This document shows positions 14,601 to 16,236 of a stretch of 16,236 bases of DNA, one piece after another. Location: the NCBI GenBank assembly GCA_964481075.1, contig CAYZSD010000070.1, positions 1 to 16,236 on the forward strand, given 5' to 3'. The notes under the pieces were generated by a model that did no database searches, was not told the DNA's origin, and saw only the letters and a program-made list of their open reading frames with translations. The position numbers and the translations under genes are program-made. Origin of the DNA: MWFE01 sp964481075 (GTDB lineage: Bacteria > Bacteroidota > Bacteroidia > Bacteroidales > Tenuifilaceae). Numbering within the stretch: the stretch's first letter is position 1; every line of letters begins with the position of its first letter.

Positions 14601-14752
14601 GGCGGATTTGTACCCTTATCTGTAGGGTAGTTTTTGAGGTAATCGTCCCATATAAGCTTCTCAGCCTCTGTCATGCCCTTGGGTAAATGCTCTTGGCTGT
14701 AAATGCTTAATGAAAGAAGGAAAAGGATTGGAAGGAGTAAAAAACGTTGCAT
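11612..14752 (-). CDS. T9SS-secreted peptidylarginine deiminase (PPAD)-like protein with PKD/InlB-like repeats
   Basis: This 1046-residue protein has a signal peptide (about 1-20). The catalytic domain (about 40-376) belongs to the Porphyromonas-type peptidylarginine deiminase family (PF04371), which hydrolyses guanidino groups and also contains agmatine deiminases. The expected active-site residues are present: D129 in WVRDYGP, H241 and D243 in GIHHIDMH, N315 in YTNSIILN and the nucleophile C366 in AIHCISKE. YNRPRPQDD places R152 and R154 where PPAD binds the C-terminal carboxylate of peptidylarginine, which favours a peptide over agmatine. An Ig-like region follows (about 380-476), then three units of about 160 residues (479-958), and a T9SS type A sorting domain (about 961-1046: IHPNPGSNF, HGAYIIRV, SKFIKL). 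It should be secreted and anchored at the surface. It lies 119 bp after the esterase gene with no clear terminator between. Confidence 0.9.
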   Translation of the reverse strand: MQRFLLLPILFLLSLSIYSQEHLPKGMTEAEKLIWDDYLKNYPTDKGTNPPDLRPRTPSEWDEAQGVIVTWASYQSNLREIVRYAKQVVTVYIVCSNPSSVQSYLAEGGVNTENVVFVTASYNTVWVRDYGPQSIYLNGTNELAFVDWVYNRPRPQDDAIPSVMANHLGLPIYQMTVSPNRLVATGGNFMSDGFNKGFSSNLILNENSNLTAAQIDTIVKKYMGIEPYVKMTVLPYDGIHHIDMHMKLLDEETLLVGQYPTGVADGPQIEANLSYILNNFQTPYGRPYRVVRIPMPPDESGYYPNQWSDYLTYTNSIILNNLVLVPIYGLPLDNQALQIYRDAMPGYNVVGINMRNVIPASGAIHCISKEIAANDPIFFSHPPLRDEISYSGNGYSISSHISSASGITEANLFWSLDTTAGFTQVPMSLELDTFRALIPSQAPGTSVYYYISATNGNNKTLTKPLVAPQGLYVFDIQDLGFDFSVSATSIELGDQVTFEFINQGVSAQSFLWNFGEGASPATATTQGPHTVSYQTIGTKTVALTVNGDLVLTKSDYITVTEPPVYYTLTISVEGNGTTLPEPGEHSYIADSEITASATPDIGWLFDRWEIDGSPFTNSEVSITMDQAKSAVAFFVEESIGFDFEVSLSQVEINDEVVFTFINQGVEAQEFLWNFGEGASPASANEEGPHTVIYETIGAKDVSLTINGNLTLTKPSFIIVTDSNIYYSLSISIEGNGTTTPDSGVYQHVAGSLQTLTATPDEGWLFDKWIVNDVDSSNATISLIMTQDFEAVAIFVEDQGIGFDFEVSSTDVLINEEVTFTFVNLGVNAQSYLWNFGEGASPATANTVGPHTVSYQTPGEKDISLTVNEILELVKPALISVTDPTTYYTLTVSIEGNGTTTPVSGSYEWAEGSVVSLVATPSSGWKFDQWVVNETNFSTATIQIEINQNTEAKAFFVVDGTSAKLLSQEKIFIHPNPGSNFVSISFPIELYGATLTISSATGYIVQRIPFGDAEKQVTVNVSSLPHGAYIIRVESAQGTWSSKFIKL
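11879..13318 (-). repeat. Three tandem PKD plus InlB-like repeat units inside the deiminase gene
   Basis: Residues 479-638, 639-799 and 800-958 are three consecutive copies of one 160-161-residue module. Each begins GFDF-V, holds a PKD domain with LWNFGEGASPA and GPHTV, and continues into a divergent InlB-type B-repeat with YY-L-(I/V)S(I/V)EGNGTT and GW-FD-W. The copies are clearly homologous but have diverged, so this is an old duplication rather than a recent expansion. Such units usually form a stalk between a catalytic domain and the cell-surface anchor. Confidence 0.9.
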
Positions 14753-14871
14753 AAGATAATTATTTGATTAGTAAAACGACAAATGTTGGTATTACAGAGT
14801 TTAGATGTTTACAAAAAGAAGTAGTTTAAAAGAAAATATGATGTTTGTCTATGATACAGGCTACAAGGAGG

Positions 14872-16014
14872 TTATTCAATTTCAAACAGCCAATTTATTG
14901 CTCTTGGAAACTCCCGAGACCAGAACCATTCGCTATGATTCCCATCGGAATAAACCTTGATATTTAATTCATTATCGCCAAAGCCAGACTCTTTTAAAAG
15001 AGACTCAGCCCTCCTTAAGTCTTGGATCATTTTTTCGCTTTCTTTTTCACCCCCTAACATGTACAGTTTTTGAAACCGTTTCTTCTTGTATTTTGTGATT
15101 TGCTCGAACGCTTTTTCGCTCCACCAGAGCGAAGGAGAAAAAATACCTGCTTTACCAAAAACATCGGGATATTCAAGGGCCAAGTACAATGACATTAATC
15201 CTCCCAGAGAACTGCCAATTATGATAGTATGTTCTCTGTCGGGATTTGTACGGTAGTGCCTATCGATGTATGGCTTAAGATCTTTGACAATGAAGCGAGC
15301 AAATTTTTGTCCATCGCCTCCAACCTTTTCAGCATTGGGCCAAGGAGTGTACTCGGTTATTCGATCGCTCTCCGCATGATAAATTGCCACCACAATGCAT
15401 GAAAAACCACGATGGTAGTAGAGGCTATCAAGAATCTCGTCAACCCGCCATTCTCCAGCAAATGATGTTGAAGCATCGAAGATGTTTTGACCATCGAACA
15501 TGTAAATCACTGGGAATGCCTGCTGAGTTGAATAGTTTGGAGGAAAGTAAACCCTAACTGTTCTGCGTTTTTTTAGGTATGGTATCTCGATAGAAGTTGG
15601 CGTAAAGTGTACGTTCGATGATGCAGTAGAAACAACTTGTTTGGGTTGGATTCTGTCGCGCCAATTTCCTACTTTCATTTTAATAACTTGGCCCAGTGAG
15701 TCGTGATAAGTTCTGTTAGGAATATCTCGTCCTAAAGAGTCAACCTCAACCGAAGCCCAGGTTCCCCTACAAAGTTTAAAGTCGAATGGATATGCAACAC
15801 TATCGATGGTAAGGGATAGAACTCCTTCGTTGTTTTGGGTAAACAAAAGTTCGTTATCACCAGGAATCCATCCATTTATTGAGCCAGCAAGATAAAAACT
15901 GGAACCCTTTGGGGTGCTTTGAGGGAGCGATTCAAGGATGAAGGTTACCTGTCCGGCTGAGTTAATGGCAATTCCAAACAGTAGAGATATGAAGAAAAGT
16001 TGTACTACTTTCAT
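14872..16014 (-). CDS. Exported esterase of the enterochelin/feruloyl esterase family with N-terminal CBM48-like domain
   Basis: From the ATG at 16014 the protein has 380 residues; the frame opens three codons earlier at a GTG, but the ATG places the Lys of the signal peptide correctly. The signal peptide (about 1-21, ending INSAGQ) is followed by an E-set or CBM48-like beta domain (about 23-116, FYLAGSINGWIPGD and FDFKLCRGTW). The putative esterase domain (PF00756; about 140-380) has YMFDGQNIFD, the nucleophile S269 in IIGSSLGGLMSLYLALEYP, an acid in LGGEKES (E323 or E325) and the histidine H360 in DGNHSEWFW. The family hydrolyses carboxylic esters such as siderophore, feruloyl or acetyl esters. 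The substrate here is unknown; the CBM48-like domain hints at a glycan-linked ester. It may be co-transcribed with the downstream deiminase gene. Confidence 0.9.
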   Translation of the reverse strand: MKVVQLFFISLLFGIAINSAGQVTFILESLPQSTPKGSSFYLAGSINGWIPGDNELLFTQNNEGVLSLTIDSVAYPFDFKLCRGTWASVEVDSLGRDIPNRTYHDSLGQVIKMKVGNWRDRIQPKQVVSTASSNVHFTPTSIEIPYLKKRRTVRVYFPPNYSTQQAFPVIYMFDGQNIFDASTSFAGEWRVDEILDSLYYHRGFSCIVVAIYHAESDRITEYTPWPNAEKVGGDGQKFARFIVKDLKPYIDRHYRTNPDREHTIIIGSSLGGLMSLYLALEYPDVFGKAGIFSPSLWWSEKAFEQITKYKKKRFQKLYMLGGEKESEKMIQDLRRAESLLKESGFGDNELNIKVYSDGNHSEWFWSREFPRAINWLFEIE

Positions 16015-16041
16015 TGTAAACACTATGTAGGAAAGAGATGA

Positions 16042-16175
16042 GTTGAATAAGAAGGTAATTTATGATTCATTTGTAATGAAGCTATTAGCTAATTATCTTG
16101 TATATAAAGAACTTTCACTTTGCCTGCCAGTGTATGCAGTATTGAGCTGATTTACAAATTGCCTTCTTACTCAAC
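16042..16175. repeat. Imperfect 28-bp inverted repeat flanking a 78-bp spacer beside the tRNA gene
   Basis: The plus-strand segment 16042-16069 matches the reverse complement of 16148-16175 at 23 of 28 positions without gaps; four of the five differences are transitions. The arms share the core AAGAAGG-AATTT. The whole 134-bp unit lies between the esterase start and the 3' end of the tRNA and holds no gene. No target-site duplication is visible. It may be a decayed miniature element, a regulatory structure or a remnant of duplication. Confidence 0.5.
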
Positions 16176-16182
16176 CCCTTTG

Positions 16183-16236
16183 TGACCCCGGAGGGATTCA
16201 AACCCCCGACTTTCAGAACCGGAATCTGACGTTCTA
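16183..16236 (-). tRNA. tRNA-Arg (anticodon CCG), 3' part; 5' end beyond the window
   Basis: Read on the minus strand, the window shows the end of the D arm (TAGAAC), a 5-bp anticodon stem TCAGA/TCTGA and a 7-base loop TTCCGGT with anticodon CCG at 16222-16220. Then come a 5-base variable loop AAGTC, a T arm with loop TTTGAAT, the acceptor strand CGGGGTC and the discriminator A at 16183. CCG reads the arginine codon CGG. The terminal CCA is not encoded (ACAAA follows). The acceptor 5' strand and most of the D arm fall outside the window. Confidence 0.9.

Noticed and set aside
16183..16236. tRNA 3' end as an attachment site of an integrated element
   Set aside because: No integrase gene and no direct repeat of the tRNA 3' end are found in the window; only the nearby inverted repeat is unusual.

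Overview
The window reads as a chromosomal segment of a Bacteroidota bacterium, probably of the order Bacteroidales. The main evidence is a type IX secretion (T9SS) sorting domain, a TonB-dependent receptor with an N-terminal carboxypeptidase-like regulatory domain paired with a DUF5689 lipoprotein, the insertion in AtpD typical of this phylum, a short AtpC, an almost complete lack of Shine-Dalgarno sequences, and -7 elements of the Bacteroidota form TAnnTTTG. No phage, transposase, integrase, CRISPR array or plasmid function is seen.

The left third (1-5142, plus strand) is mostly housekeeping. It holds the end of a DjlA-like J-domain co-chaperone, the SufS cysteine desulfurase, a PlsC-type lysophosphatidate acyltransferase, the ATP synthase beta and epsilon genes (atpD-atpC, without the rest of the ATP synthase operon), and a secreted alpha/beta hydrolase. 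A perfect 21-bp hairpin at 5098-5142 ends this block and separates it from the convergent minus-strand genes.

The middle (5174-11503) is a likely nutrient-acquisition locus. A minus-strand pair encodes a TonB-dependent outer-membrane receptor followed 26 bp later by a lipoprotein with two DUF5689 (OB-like) domains, a DUF6359-like domain and a jelly-roll-like C-terminal domain. Divergent from the receptor is an exported endonuclease/exonuclease/phosphatase-family hydrolase. Together they suggest capture of nucleic acid or another phosphodiester at the surface, hydrolysis, and import; the substrate is inference. A second strong hairpin (11523-11584) lies between the nuclease and the next convergent genes.

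The right third (11612-16014, minus strand) encodes two exported proteins: a feruloyl/enterochelin-esterase-like hydrolase with an N-terminal CBM48/E-set-like domain, then a 1046-residue T9SS cargo. The latter has a Porphyromonas-type peptidylarginine deiminase (PPAD) catalytic domain, an Ig-like domain, three tandem PKD plus InlB-like repeat units and a C-terminal sorting domain. All expected catalytic residues and the Arg-Pro-Arg motif linked to C-terminal-arginine recognition are present. The edge of the window carries the 3' part of a minus-strand tRNA-Arg(CCG), next to a 28-bp imperfect inverted repeat of unknown nature.

The two observations most worth following are the PPAD-like deiminase with its repeat stalk and the receptor/lipoprotein/nuclease locus. 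Every intergenic gap is shorter than 300 bp.
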